From Pseudoteredinibacter isoporae_A (lineage in GTDB: Bacteria; Pseudomonadota; Gammaproteobacteria; Pseudomonadales; Cellvibrionaceae), in assembly GCF_040372805.1 (NCBI RefSeq), contig NZ_BAABWJ010000013.1, positions 1-64,000 of the forward strand: a stretch of DNA of 64,000 nucleotides, in the 5' to 3' direction. The translations under genes and the position numbers were made by a program. Positions 43,463 to 52,568 of the stretch are shown here, one piece after another. The notes beneath the pieces are model-generated. The model was given only the letters and a program-made list of their open reading frames with translations. It had not been told where the DNA came from and made no database searches. The number at the start of each line of letters is the position of its first letter. Positions within the stretch are counted from its first letter, which is position 1.

Positions 43463-45331
43463 TTAACGAATGCTGATACTCAGGGCAAAGCCCTGCAACG
43501 CTTTCTCCAGTTCTTTAACACGCGAAGTCTCAGCGACCTCTATGCTGGTGGTCAGTCCTTTTTCGGTATCGTGAATACATTCCACTCGTGCCTGAATCCC
43601 CAGCTCTGCCAAGCGTTCCAGCAATACGGTTTCAGTGGCCATACGGCGCAGTTCCGGCTTAAAGATTTTGCCCACGGCGGTGAGGGGAATTTCATTCAAT
43701 ACCGTGATGCGCTTGGGAACACCAGCGCGTTCAGAAATGGTGTCGGCGGCGTAAGCCATCATGTCTTCTTCATTGTAGTCGGCCCCTGGATGCAAAGTGA
43801 TATACACCACGGGCAGTTCGCCAGCGTAATCATCAGGCTGGCCGACGGCGACGGCTTGGGCAACACTCGGATGTTTGAGCAAAGGGTCTTCGATGATCAC
43901 CGGATCGATATTGTGACCGCCGCGGATGATCAGGTCTTTGGCGCGCCCGGTCAGATACAGGTAGCCTTGCTCATCTTCGTAACCCAGGTCGCCGGTGTTA
44001 AACCAACCATCGACCCAGGCTTTTTCATTGTCACTGTCCTCAAGGTAACCGGCAAAGATGTTGGGGCCTCGGCTCAGCACGACACCGGCTTCCCCCGACT
44101 CACAGCGACGCACCAGTTTGTTGCCATCCACGTGCGCGATAATGCGCTCGGCGTAAGGCACCCGAAGGCCGGTGGCGCCCGGTGGTGGTGGCTGTTTGGA
44201 GCTGGTCACTGAGAGCATAACGGTGGTCTCGGTCATGCCATAGCCATTCAGAATGGTGCAGTCGAAGCGTTCTTCAAAGTTTTTCTTTAGCTGAATCGGC
44301 AGTGGTGCGGCCCCACTTAAGACTTCGGTTAGGCAGCTGATGTCACAGTCGCCGACCGGCACCTCGTAAATCAGCGACAAGATAGTGGGTACACAGGGGA
44401 AAGCGTTAAATTGGAAGCGCTCAATGTGATGCCAAAAGTTTTCAATGACATTTGGGTTGCGAAAGCCGCTGGGGGTCATGATGACAATATTCAGACCCGC
44501 GGCGATGGCGCCAATCCCCGAGACCATCAGGCCATAGATGTGGAACATGGGAAGCGCCGCAAAGACGTTTTCCCGAGGGCGGTCACTGACCCGATCTTTA
44601 TAAAACTGAGCGATAAACGCGAAGTTGGCCTGGCTGATCTGGGCAACTTTTGGGCGGCCAGTGGTGCCGCCAGTGTGCATATAACAGGCGATGTCTTCGC
44701 CCTTGAATTCACGCTTGCTGTCGAGACAGTTCGGGTTTTGCAGTTCCAGCTGCTGATTGTAATCGGTAACGTGAACGTTTAAGTCGTCGGGGATTGCATC
44801 GGTAATGCCGGGCAGGGAAATAAGCACCAGATGTTCTATCTGCGGACTCAACTGCAGGACGGCTTTGGTGGTTTCCCAGAGATGCGGAGCAGAGGGCATC
44901 GGAGCCATGGCTACAAAGACTTTGGAACCGGTGACCTCAATAATTTCGGCGATATGACGGGGTTCCAGTAAGGGGTTCAGTGGGCTGGCAATACCGGCGC
45001 ATTGTGCACCCCAGATAGCGTAGACCGTATGGGGCAGGGTGGGCAGCATAATCGACACGGCATCTTTACTTTCGACACCCAGGTTATGAAACAGGTTTGC
45101 GGTCTGGTGTAAGCGAACCAGAAACTGTTCGTAGGTAACGGGAATGGCGATATCGTCTTTCACCCCGGTGGGCAGAAATTCCATGACATTGTCACTGGCG
45201 TGATCCCGGCAGGCCTGCTGGAAAATATCGTAGGTATTGTTCCAGGGGTAACGTTGCTCAACGGGGATTTTTTCAAATTCCAGTGTGTCTTCCAGAGTGA
45301 GTACATCGGCTACGGACTGTAGCTTGCTCAT
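43463..45331 (-). CDS. Acyl-CoA synthetase (AMP-binding), long form
   Basis: 622 residues. P-loop MHTGGTTGRPKVAQIS (about 217), A5 NGYGMTETTV (about 380), A7 GWFNTGDLGYEDEQG, A8 LTGRAKDLIIRGGHNIDP and the catalytic Lys in LTAVGKIFKPELR. Length and the ACYMHTGGTTGRPK form place it with the ~600-residue long-chain-like synthetases. Unlike classical FadD it has a C-terminal extension of about 60 residues after the catalytic Lys. Divergent from a thioesterase gene, with two operator-like sites between. Confidence 0.9.
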   Translation of the reverse strand: MSKLQSVADVLTLEDTLEFEKIPVEQRYPWNNTYDIFQQACRDHASDNVMEFLPTGVKDDIAIPVTYEQFLVRLHQTANLFHNLGVESKDAVSIMLPTLPHTVYAIWGAQCAGIASPLNPLLEPRHIAEIIEVTGSKVFVAMAPMPSAPHLWETTKAVLQLSPQIEHLVLISLPGITDAIPDDLNVHVTDYNQQLELQNPNCLDSKREFKGEDIACYMHTGGTTGRPKVAQISQANFAFIAQFYKDRVSDRPRENVFAALPMFHIYGLMVSGIGAIAAGLNIVIMTPSGFRNPNVIENFWHHIERFQFNAFPCVPTILSLIYEVPVGDCDISCLTEVLSGAAPLPIQLKKNFEERFDCTILNGYGMTETTVMLSVTSSKQPPPPGATGLRVPYAERIIAHVDGNKLVRRCESGEAGVVLSRGPNIFAGYLEDSDNEKAWVDGWFNTGDLGYEDEQGYLYLTGRAKDLIIRGGHNIDPVIIEDPLLKHPSVAQAVAVGQPDDYAGELPVVYITLHPGADYNEEDMMAYAADTISERAGVPKRITVLNEIPLTAVGKIFKPELRRMATETVLLERLAELGIQARVECIHDTEKGLTTSIEVAETSRVKELEKALQGFALSISIR

Positions 45332-45411
45332 AGTGTCGCCTCTTAATTTATTGATTATTGTTGCTTTATTGACCAGCTGCGCATTGCTCGGTGGACAGAG
45401 TTGGGTTTTTA

Positions 45412-45448
45412 TACCACTGTCTGGTTTTTTGTTCCACTGTGCGGAACA
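45412..45448. promoter_or_regulatory. Two tandem operator-like sites, candidate IclR targets
   Basis: TGTTCCACTGTGCGGAACA (45430-45448) is a 19-base imperfect palindrome with perfect six-base ends. ATACCACTGTCTGGTTT (45411-45427) repeats its CCACTGT-GG core exactly 20 bases upstream. They lie between the divergent acyl-CoA synthetase and thioesterase genes. The IclR-type regulator encoded at 46544 is the nearest candidate protein. Confidence 0.5.
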
Positions 45449-45614
45449 TTGTTTTATGATCCGGCTTTTTGCGATGCCGCTTTTCAGGTGGGCGCGATAC
45501 GTGGGGTCCGATAAAAGTGCTCGAAAGGCGCTAATAAACAGGCTAAAAACGACGTATCGCCTTCTTTGCCGGAGATCGATGTCGTTCAGTGAATGGATGT
45601 AAGGAGAATGACGG

Positions 45615-46502
45615 GTGAATGTAACCCCACAACGGTTTGAATTTGATTGCGACAGCCCTATGCACTTGCGCGAGCAAGGTGATAACCGTTTTCGCTATGC
45701 CGTTGACGTCAGTGATCGCTGGTCCTTTGGTACTGCGCCGAACGGTGGGTATATGGCCGCCTTATTGGCAAAGGCTGGTCGGCTTTCCTTGCCGGACCAC
45801 CCCGACCCCATTTCATCAACCACACAGTTTGTTCGTGCCGCCCAACCCGGAGACGCCGAGATTGAGGTGAGGGTCTTACGTGAAGGTGGGCGTCTCGCCC
45901 AAACGACTATCGAGCTGGAGCAGGCTGGGCAGATATGCGCCCAGGCAACCGTTGTTTATAGCGATTTACAAAAGCCCAAAGGCGTAAGCCATTTCCAGGG
46001 TGAGCGTCCAAATCTGGCGGCGTTGGAAGCCTGTACGCCGGTGACGGGCGCCAATGCCAGCTTTCGAGACCGCGTGGATGCGCGCTTCTTTCCAGAGTGT
46101 GCTGATTATTGGCCCGGTGGTGGGGGTGATCAAATGAGCAATGGAGGTTGGATTGCCATGGCTGATGGTCGTGAGAATGATGCGCTTAATTTGATTGTTT
46201 TTGCGGACGCCTTTCCGAGAGCAGTGGCCATGCGCAGTGGTAAAGTGGGTTGGATTCCCACCGTGGAGATGACCGTACAAATCCTTCAGGAAGCGGCGCC
46301 TGGGCATATTGCCTGTCTGTTCAATACGCGCAAAATCCACGGCGGTATTCTTGAAGAACAGGGTGAGCTTTGGGACAGCGAGGGGAATCTGGTGGCGCTG
46401 TGTCGACAATCCGCGGTGCCAAGAATCCCTCAGGATGCGGCCGCATGGGCTGACGATCCGGGTGACTTTCAGCGCCCTCCAGAATCGGGTAAAACCTATT
46501 AG
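45615..46502 (+). CDS. Thioesterase-family protein (double hotdog)
   Basis: 295 residues. The N-terminal half begins with the pattern WSFGTAPNGGYMAALLAKA (about 34-52), typical of TesB-like acyl-CoA thioesterases; the C-terminal half repeats the hotdog fold (GKVGWIPTVEMTVQIL). It would hydrolyse an acyl-CoA to the free acid, balancing the divergent synthetase. GTG start at 45615 follows AAGGAGA by eight bases. It converges on the IclR gene with a 41-base gap. Substrate chain length is not inferable. Confidence 0.85.
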   Translation: MNVTPQRFEFDCDSPMHLREQGDNRFRYAVDVSDRWSFGTAPNGGYMAALLAKAGRLSLPDHPDPISSTTQFVRAAQPGDAEIEVRVLREGGRLAQTTIELEQAGQICAQATVVYSDLQKPKGVSHFQGERPNLAALEACTPVTGANASFRDRVDARFFPECADYWPGGGGDQMSNGGWIAMADGRENDALNLIVFADAFPRAVAMRSGKVGWIPTVEMTVQILQEAAPGHIACLFNTRKIHGGILEEQGELWDSEGNLVALCRQSAVPRIPQDAAAWADDPGDFQRPPESGKTY

Positions 46503-46543
46503 AGGTGCATACTTTAAAAAGTGTTGGCGTTACGGTGTTGGGT

Positions 46544-47362
46544 TCAGTAGCGAATTAGGGTTGCTTCTACATTGCGCACCATGCGTTTCAATTGTGGCGC
46601 GACTTCATGTTCCAGAAATTCCGGTGACAGACGATAGGAGGGTCCGCCGGCATTGAAGCTGTATATCTGATTCCCGACCAACAGCGGAACAGATACGCCA
46701 TTAATGTCTTTATCCCAGGAACCAAAACCGGTGCAGTAACCTTTTTCCTGGTAGTGTTCGATGGCCGCTTCAATGCCTTCACGCAGTTGCGGCCAGTCTT
46801 CCGGGTTTCGGTTTTCAATATGATGCAGAAAGTATTCGCGCTCATTGTGGGGGAGCAGGGTGAGATAGGCCTTGCCCAAGGCGGAGCTTGCCAGGGGAAC
46901 TCGGTCGCCGACTTCATTGCGAAACGTCATCACGTTGGCGGGCGCGCAATATTCCAGATAAATCATTTTCAGGCGATCGCGATCGGCGAGGCCAACAGCG
47001 GTGCCGGTGTTATTGGCCAGTTCCTGCATAAGGGGTTTGGCGAGTTGGCGAATCGCCAGATTGGCCGTGAAGGCATAACCTAGCGCGAGAACGCCGCTGC
47101 CCAACTGGTACTTTTCCAAGCGCTCGGAATACACAAGGTAACCCAGCTTGGTCAGAGTGTAGGTCAGCCGGGACACGCTCGATTTGGGTAAGCCGGTACG
47201 CTTGGCAATATCCTGATTGCCCAGAAAGCCATCGCCGGGTTGGAAAGCACGAAGCACGTCCAGGCCGCGCGCGAGGGCGTTGATGAATTTGCGATCGGGT
47301 TCATCGTCATGGAGAACATCGCTGGGCAGGCTATAGATATTATTGGCGCTGGGCTTGTCCAC
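46544..47362 (-). CDS. IclR-family transcriptional regulator
   Basis: 272 residues. An N-terminal extension of about 25 residues is followed by the winged helix (ARGLDVLRAF ... DIAKRTGLPKSSVSRLTYTLTKLGYL) and the GAF-like IclR effector domain (about 100-270), including VPLASSALGKAYL. These proteins bind small aromatic or carboxylic effectors. Position beside the thioesterase and acyl-CoA synthetase, with palindromic sites in their shared promoter, suggests it regulates them. Confidence 0.92.
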   Translation of the reverse strand: MDKPSANNIYSLPSDVLHDDEPDRKFINALARGLDVLRAFQPGDGFLGNQDIAKRTGLPKSSVSRLTYTLTKLGYLVYSERLEKYQLGSGVLALGYAFTANLAIRQLAKPLMQELANNTGTAVGLADRDRLKMIYLEYCAPANVMTFRNEVGDRVPLASSALGKAYLTLLPHNEREYFLHHIENRNPEDWPQLREGIEAAIEHYQEKGYCTGFGSWDKDINGVSVPLLVGNQIYSFNAGGPSYRLSPEFLEHEVAPQLKRMVRNVEATLIRY

Positions 47363-47501
47363 TTTTTATACAGTCTCTGTTGGCAGCCTGGGAATCAAGC
47401 TTGCAATTATAGGCGAGTATAAATGATGATTATAGTCCTGCGCGTTTCGGGCTATAATCGCGTCCCCCGATCACACACCTGATGCAGTTCTGTAGATTGC
47501 T

Positions 47502-48398
47502 ATGCCCAGCCCGAAACCTTTGCCTATAGTCGCGCCAGATGGCGCCAGCGATATTAAACTGATCTTCTTCGATGTGGACGGCACATTGCTCGATCGTGAC
47601 GGGCAATTCAGCGATTCCTTGCGTGATCAGCTCAAAAGATTGAGGGGAATGGGGATGTCCCTCGCGATTGCCTCGGGACGACCACCGTTCGCCTGCCAGT
47701 TTTTATTCGAGCAATTGGGGCTGATAGACACAGGTTTATTTTATACCGGAGGCTTGGTTTTCAATCCGGTGACACAGCGTGCGTTGCTGCAGCACTGTCT
47801 GTCACATTCTGAGGCTCAAGCGTTATTTGAAGCCGCCAACGAGTTGGGTTTGTACTTTGAATTGTACGATGAACAGCGTTTTGTTATAGATCCGGCGCAT
47901 CAATGCGCTCCTCATATCCTGGAAGAGCACAGCCGTCAGCTGCGTTGTGAACCGCAGCGGGAGGATATTGGTGCTTTGCTTCTGAGTGCGAGATCTGAGC
48001 GTGTCGACAAGACAACGTCCCCTTGGGTTAAAGTGTTGGTGGGTGAAGAAGCCGCACAGAGTGATTATTTACCTGAGTTGGAAAGGCGATTTCCAGATCT
48101 CCATTTTGCCTACGCCTCATTACCGGCTTATCCCGAGTGGCGTTTTGCCAGTGTGATACCTAAGTCCGCCGATAAACATTTGGCCTTTGATCAGTTGCTG
48201 ATACATCATCAGGTGAGCGCGAATGAAGTGATGGCATTTGGTGATGCTGGGTCGGATAAGGTGTTTTTACAACGATCTGGCTTGGGGGTGGCGATGGGCA
48301 GTGCGCCGGATGATGTGCAAGCATGCGCTGATTATCATTGTCCCAGCTCTGATGATGACGGTGTTGCCCGGGCGTTAGCGTGCTTCTTTCCCGAATAA
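47502..48398 (+). CDS. HAD-superfamily (Cof-type) phosphatase
   Basis: 298 residues. Catalytic DxDxT in IFFDVDGTLLDRDG (about residues 22-35), SGRPP at about 66, and the metal-binding end motif FGDAGSDKVFLQRSGLGVAMG (about 246-266). The cap between motifs II and III is of the Cof/type IIB kind, whose members dephosphorylate sugar phosphates, nucleotides or cofactors. The invariant Asp in GD-x-x-[ND]D is read as GDAGSD. Monocistronic. Substrate unknown. Confidence 0.9.
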   Translation: MPSPKPLPIVAPDGASDIKLIFFDVDGTLLDRDGQFSDSLRDQLKRLRGMGMSLAIASGRPPFACQFLFEQLGLIDTGLFYTGGLVFNPVTQRALLQHCLSHSEAQALFEAANELGLYFELYDEQRFVIDPAHQCAPHILEEHSRQLRCEPQREDIGALLLSARSERVDKTTSPWVKVLVGEEAAQSDYLPELERRFPDLHFAYASLPAYPEWRFASVIPKSADKHLAFDQLLIHHQVSANEVMAFGDAGSDKVFLQRSGLGVAMGSAPDDVQACADYHCPSSDDDGVARALACFFPE

Positions 48399-48534
48399 GT
48401 CAGACTTGAACCGGCTTAATGGCTTTTTCAGCGCTTACCCAAATGCCGGGACTTCGCTTATAATGGCAGCTGTTTGAAGCTGTGCAGGTTGAACATTGAC
48501 GGCTGCGCGGCAAGGTTTTTACTGTAGTGACAAC

Positions 48535-48744
48535 ATGATTAAAGTTGGCTTTAAAAAACGTTCCCTGTTCATTTCATTATTGCTAGGCTCGCTCGCCTTT
48601 ATCGCGGGCGCGATATTTGGGTGGGATTTGCCTGCCGATAAGGCACTTCATTTTCTCCTGATGACGATGCTGTTGTTGGCTATAGTTATGGTGGCAGCAC
48701 TGATAACGGTCTTGCTGATCAAGCTGTTGCGCCGTTTGTTTTAA
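48535..48744 (+). CDS. Small two-pass membrane protein
   Basis: 69 residues, unrecognised. A basic start (MIKVGFKKRS) leads into SLLLGSLAFIAGAIFGWDL, a short loop, and a second hydrophobic segment LLMTMLLLAIVMVAALITVLLI ending KLLRRLF. The layout is N-in, C-in by the positive-inside rule. A TATAAT (48459-48464) lies about 70 bases upstream. It precedes the AraC-type regulator by 33 bases and may be cotranscribed. Confidence 0.6.
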   Translation: MIKVGFKKRSLFISLLLGSLAFIAGAIFGWDLPADKALHFLLMTMLLLAIVMVAALITVLLIKLLRRLF

Positions 48745-48777
48745 GTTCTGAAAATCGATCATTGTTACTGAGGAATA

Positions 48778-49845
48778 TTGAGCTTGAGAAGCCCAGATAC
48801 TACTTGTGTACCAACAGCTTATGCCCGTGCATTATTGCAGGCGGCAAAAGAAAAAGGCTGTGATGTCGATCGATTGCTGAGCGATCTTTCGATTGATCGA
48901 CAGGAGCTGGACGATGCGCTGTATTTCTCAGCGGTGAAGTATGGCCAGCTTTACCAGCAGGTCATGATCGTCATGCAAGATGAGCTCTTCGGTATGATCA
49001 GCTCAGGAAAGGTGCGTTTGGGCTCCTTCCGTATGCTGTGTTATGCCGTCCTGTCCTGCAATACATTACGTCAGGCCATCAACCGTGCGGCAGAGTTCAG
49101 TGAAGTCGCTCGTGGTTTTATCGTTCGAGGCTCATTACAGGAAGACGGTGATAAGGCCCAAGTGGTTATGCGCCGCATTAATGGGCCTGAAGGTGAGGGT
49201 GCCGCGGAATTGATTGCCAATTCAAGCCCTGACAAGATTCGTACGACCATGGCGGTGTGGCATCGCTTCAACTGTTGGTTAATCGGTCAGGAAATTCCTC
49301 TCAGTGCACTGTGCTTTACGTTCAACTGCCCTGAAGAGTTTCAGGTACTGGCGGAAAGCTATCCTGCTGAACTTTATTTTGACCAGGAAGAAAACCTGTT
49401 GGAATTCCCGGCGGAGTTTTTGGATTATCCCCTGGTGCAAAACCGCGAAACACTCTTTGATTTTCTCCGTTCAGGTCCTTATCACCTGGTGATTAACGAC
49501 AGCGCCCAGCGCAGCTTGAAAGCCAAAGTGCGTGCGATTCTCTCCAAAGACGTGAGTGATGCCATGCCGAGCGCGGAAGAGGTTGCGTCCCGCTTGAATC
49601 TGTCAGTGACGACACTACGCCGAAAATTACAGGCGGAAGATACGTCCTATCAGAAGCTAAAGGATGAATGCCGTATGGAAGCTGCTTTTCATTACTTAAG
49701 TTGCCCGGACTTGAACAATGCGTGTATTGCCGAGCGTTTGGGGTTTGATGAAAGCAGTGCGTTTTTCCGGGCATTTAAAAAGTGGACGGGCGTCACGCCC
49801 GGAGATTATCGTAAGCAACTTGCGAATCATAAACCGGCGAAATAA
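48778..49845 (+). CDS. AraC-family (OruR/ArgR-like) regulator
   Basis: 355 residues from TTG 48778 with GAGGAAT upstream. The N-terminal about 230 residues are the Arabinose_bd-like ligand domain (PF12625 type); the C-terminal HTH pair includes VASRLNLSVTTLRRKLQAEDTSYQKLK and IAERLGFDESSAFFRAFKKWTGVTPGDYR. It has the same overall build as the regulator at 16665 but is only distantly similar. Its target is not evident; the acyl-CoA dehydrogenase downstream is a candidate. Confidence 0.88.
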   Translation: MSLRSPDTTCVPTAYARALLQAAKEKGCDVDRLLSDLSIDRQELDDALYFSAVKYGQLYQQVMIVMQDELFGMISSGKVRLGSFRMLCYAVLSCNTLRQAINRAAEFSEVARGFIVRGSLQEDGDKAQVVMRRINGPEGEGAAELIANSSPDKIRTTMAVWHRFNCWLIGQEIPLSALCFTFNCPEEFQVLAESYPAELYFDQEENLLEFPAEFLDYPLVQNRETLFDFLRSGPYHLVINDSAQRSLKAKVRAILSKDVSDAMPSAEEVASRLNLSVTTLRRKLQAEDTSYQKLKDECRMEAAFHYLSCPDLNNACIAERLGFDESSAFFRAFKKWTGVTPGDYRKQLANHKPAK

Positions 49846-50239
49846 AGAGCAATGCTGAAGCATTTGTTCCATTGAGTTTGATCGAGGGGCCCAGTGATTC
49901 ACCTCTCGATATCTTCCGCAACGTCTTCAGCGATCTTCCCAGCAAGTCCAGCGCTAAGCGCCTTATGAATCCTATTCCTTTCGAAAGCTTATCCAACGCT
50001 TAGCTGAAAGTGTTTCAGACTGACCATTAACGTGTGTTCCAAATAGGCACCCTAAAGCCAATGGTATTCCTGTGGTCTCTCGCAGTGTCGCATCCGATCT
50101 GGACTACACTGTAGAAGCACGCTGTCACTTCTGGCCCGATTTGTCAGCCAAACTGGTCAATCTGGCTATTGTTGCAAATGGGGTGATCGGCGATTCTCAC
50201 TCACCATAGAAATCTTATACATTCCTAACCGAGGTTACC
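49846..50239. other. 394-base gap before the acyl-CoA dehydrogenase gene
   Basis: No convincing gene. Two plus-strand stretches (about 49832-50002 and 50027-50207) are open without start codons and could be remnants or chance. The right end must contain the acyl-CoA dehydrogenase promoter, but I see no clear -35/-10 pair. GAGG at 50230 is the ribosome site of that gene. Confidence 0.4.
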
Positions 50240-52039
50240 ATGGCCGAATACAAAGCACCTTTACGCGATATGCAGTTTGTTATGAACGAGCTGCTGGATT
50301 TTCCCGCTCATTATCAGTCCCTGCCGGGTTGTGAAGATGCGACTCCGGACGTTGTTTCTGCCATTTTGGAAGAATCAGCAAAGTTCTGCGAAAACGTATT
50401 GGCGCCTCTTAACCGTGTCGGTGATGAAGAGGGCTGTAAGTGGGATGACGGTGTGGTGACCACACCAACAGGTTTTAAAGAAGCTTATCAGCAGTATGTT
50501 GAAGCGGGTTGGCCTTCCATGACTGCGGATGTGAATTACGGCGGTCAGGGTTTACCAGGTTCTCTGGGTAGCATCCTCTCTGAAATGAAAGGTTGCGCGA
50601 ACTGGTCTTGGGGAATGTATCCCGGTTTATCCCACGGTGCCAAGAACACCTTGGAAGAGCATGGTAATGAAGAGCAGAAGCAAACCTATTTGACCAAGCT
50701 GATCGATGGCAGCTGGACGGGCACCATGTGTTTGACCGAGCCGCACTGTGGTACCGATTTGGGTATGCTGCGCACTAAGGCTGAACCAAATGCCGATGGC
50801 AGTTATGCGGTAAGTGGCACCAAAATTTTTATCTCTGCGGGTGAGCACGATATGGCTGAAAATATCGTTCATATCGTTTTGGCTCGCCTTCCAGATGCAC
50901 CTGCAGGTACCAAGGGTATTTCGCTGTTTATTGTTCCTAAAATGAATGTGGACGAGAACGGTGGTGTGGCGGATCGTAATGGTGTGCACTGTGGTTCCAT
51001 CGAGCACAAGATGGGTATCCATGGTAACGCAACCTGTGTGATGAATTTCGACAACGCGAAGGGGTATCTGATTGGTGAGCAGAACAAAGGCTTGATGGCC
51101 ATGTTCACCTTTATGAACACTGCGCGTTTGGGGACGGCCATTCAAGGTTTGGCTCACGCTGAAGTGGGTTACCAGAAATCGTTGGAGTACGCTCGTGAGC
51201 GTTTGCAAATGCGTTCTTTGTCAGGTGTTAAAAACCCTGAAGGTCCGGCGGATCCTATTATTGTTCACCCTGACGTTCGTCGTATGCTGCTGACTCAGAA
51301 AGCTTTTGCTGAGGGTGGCCGCATGATGATTTATTACGGCGCGCAGTTGGTCGACACTATGCAGCTCTCTGAAGACGAAGAAGAGCGTAAAGCAGCGGAT
51401 GATATGTTGTCGTTCATCACGCCAATTGCGAAAGCCTTTTTGACCGAGACCGGTTTTGAAGCAGCAAACTTGGGCTTGCAGTGTTTCGGTGGTCATGGCT
51501 TTATTTCTGAATGGGGCATGGAACAGAATGTTCGCGATTGCCGTATTTCTATGTTGTATGAAGGTACCACAGGTATTCAGGCTCTGGATTTGCTGGGTCG
51601 TAAAGTACTGGGTTCCGGCGGTGAGTTGCTTAAGGGCTACACCAAGATGGTCCACAAATTCTGTCAGGCCAACGCGGACGTTGAAGGCTTGCAGGAATTT
51701 ATCGCGCCGTTGAACGAAGTGAATAAAGAGCTGGGCGAGCTGACCATGCACATTGGTGGCAAGGCGATGGAAAATGCCGATGAGGTGGGCGCAGCATCCG
51801 TTGACTATCTGATGTACTCCGGTTACGCCATGTTGGCCTATTTCTGGGCTCTGGCGGCTAAGAAAGCGCAAGATACTTTGGCAGAAGGCACTACTGACGA
51901 AGCGTTCTACAAGGCCAAAATCAGCACTGCACGTTTTTACTTCGAGCGTATCTTGCCTCGTACCAGCAGCCTGGCCATCACGGTTAAAGCCGGTCTGGGT
52001 AACCTGATGGAACTGGATGAAGAGCACTTCGCCTTCTAA
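50240..52039 (+). CDS. Acyl-CoA dehydrogenase, ~600-residue type
   Basis: 599 residues. The N-terminal extension (MAEYKAPLRDMQFVMNEL) and the C-terminal helical domain past residue 470 mark the long acyl-CoA dehydrogenase family. FAD and substrate motifs: MCLTEPHCGTDLGMLRTKA (about 160), GTKIFISAGEHD (about 195), GIHGNATCVM (about 258). The catalytic Glu is in MLYEGTTGIQALDLLGR (about 438). It introduces the trans-2 double bond in the first step of beta-oxidation. Its codons are strongly biased to GGT, CGT and GTT, suggesting high expression. Followed 23 bases later by an SCP2 gene. Confidence 0.93.
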   Translation: MAEYKAPLRDMQFVMNELLDFPAHYQSLPGCEDATPDVVSAILEESAKFCENVLAPLNRVGDEEGCKWDDGVVTTPTGFKEAYQQYVEAGWPSMTADVNYGGQGLPGSLGSILSEMKGCANWSWGMYPGLSHGAKNTLEEHGNEEQKQTYLTKLIDGSWTGTMCLTEPHCGTDLGMLRTKAEPNADGSYAVSGTKIFISAGEHDMAENIVHIVLARLPDAPAGTKGISLFIVPKMNVDENGGVADRNGVHCGSIEHKMGIHGNATCVMNFDNAKGYLIGEQNKGLMAMFTFMNTARLGTAIQGLAHAEVGYQKSLEYARERLQMRSLSGVKNPEGPADPIIVHPDVRRMLLTQKAFAEGGRMMIYYGAQLVDTMQLSEDEEERKAADDMLSFITPIAKAFLTETGFEAANLGLQCFGGHGFISEWGMEQNVRDCRISMLYEGTTGIQALDLLGRKVLGSGGELLKGYTKMVHKFCQANADVEGLQEFIAPLNEVNKELGELTMHIGGKAMENADEVGAASVDYLMYSGYAMLAYFWALAAKKAQDTLAEGTTDEAFYKAKISTARFYFERILPRTSSLAITVKAGLGNLMELDEEHFAF

Positions 52040-52062
52040 ATCGTTTTAAGTTTGGAGTAAGC

Positions 52063-52404
52063 ATGAGCCGATTAGATGGCTTGCGTGAAAAGCTTGTAGA
52101 GAATTTTAATCCTGAAGCGGCCACTGATATGTCAGAAGTGGTGCAGTTCGATATTTCTGATGCAGGCAATTATTTTTTAGTCATCGACAATGGCAGCTGT
52201 GACATTCAGGATGGAGAGCATGACTCTCCATCGGTTTGCATCAGTATGGACTCTGAAACGCTATTGGATATTATGGCCGGCAAATTCAGTGGAATGCAGG
52301 CCTTTATGTTTGGAAAAGTGAAAGCTGACGGAGATCAGCGTTTAGCGGCGATGATTGATAGCTTGTTTGTATATCAACGTACGAATAAGTCTGGCGATCT
52401 GTAG
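52063..52404 (+). CDS. SCP2 sterol/lipid-carrier domain protein
   Basis: 113 residues, single SCP2 domain: FDISDAGNYFLVIDNGSCDIQDG forms the central strands and MDSETLLDIMAGKFSGMQAFMFGKVKADGD the hydrophobic-tunnel helices. Such domains bind fatty acyl chains or sterols. Coupled to the acyl-CoA dehydrogenase, it is likely an acyl-lipid carrier. A terminator follows 19 bases after the stop. Confidence 0.88.
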   Translation: MSRLDGLREKLVENFNPEAATDMSEVVQFDISDAGNYFLVIDNGSCDIQDGEHDSPSVCISMDSETLLDIMAGKFSGMQAFMFGKVKADGDQRLAAMIDSLFVYQRTNKSGDL

Positions 52405-52422
52405 TCAGTCGCTGAATCTTAC

Positions 52423-52450
52423 AAAGGACCACACTCGTGGTCCTTTTTGT
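52423..52450 (+). terminator. Intrinsic terminator after the SCP2 gene
   Basis: Stem AAAGGACCAC / GTGGTCCTTT with loop ACTC and a T-rich tail. It ends the acyl-CoA dehydrogenase-SCP2 transcript. Confidence 0.9.
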
Positions 52451-52568
52451 TTTTGCAGTAATAACATAAAAAGCAGTGCTCACTAAGGCTGCCTCGGATA
52501 ATAAAAATTAACACACATCCGAAGAAAAATAGAATAAAGTTAAGTACGGAATCTAAGAGGAAACGATT

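Noticed and set aside
49793..50207. Open stretches on both strands between the AraC gene and the acyl-CoA dehydrogenase gene
   Set aside because: No ATG/GTG with a ribosome site and no known family; kept only as a gap note.
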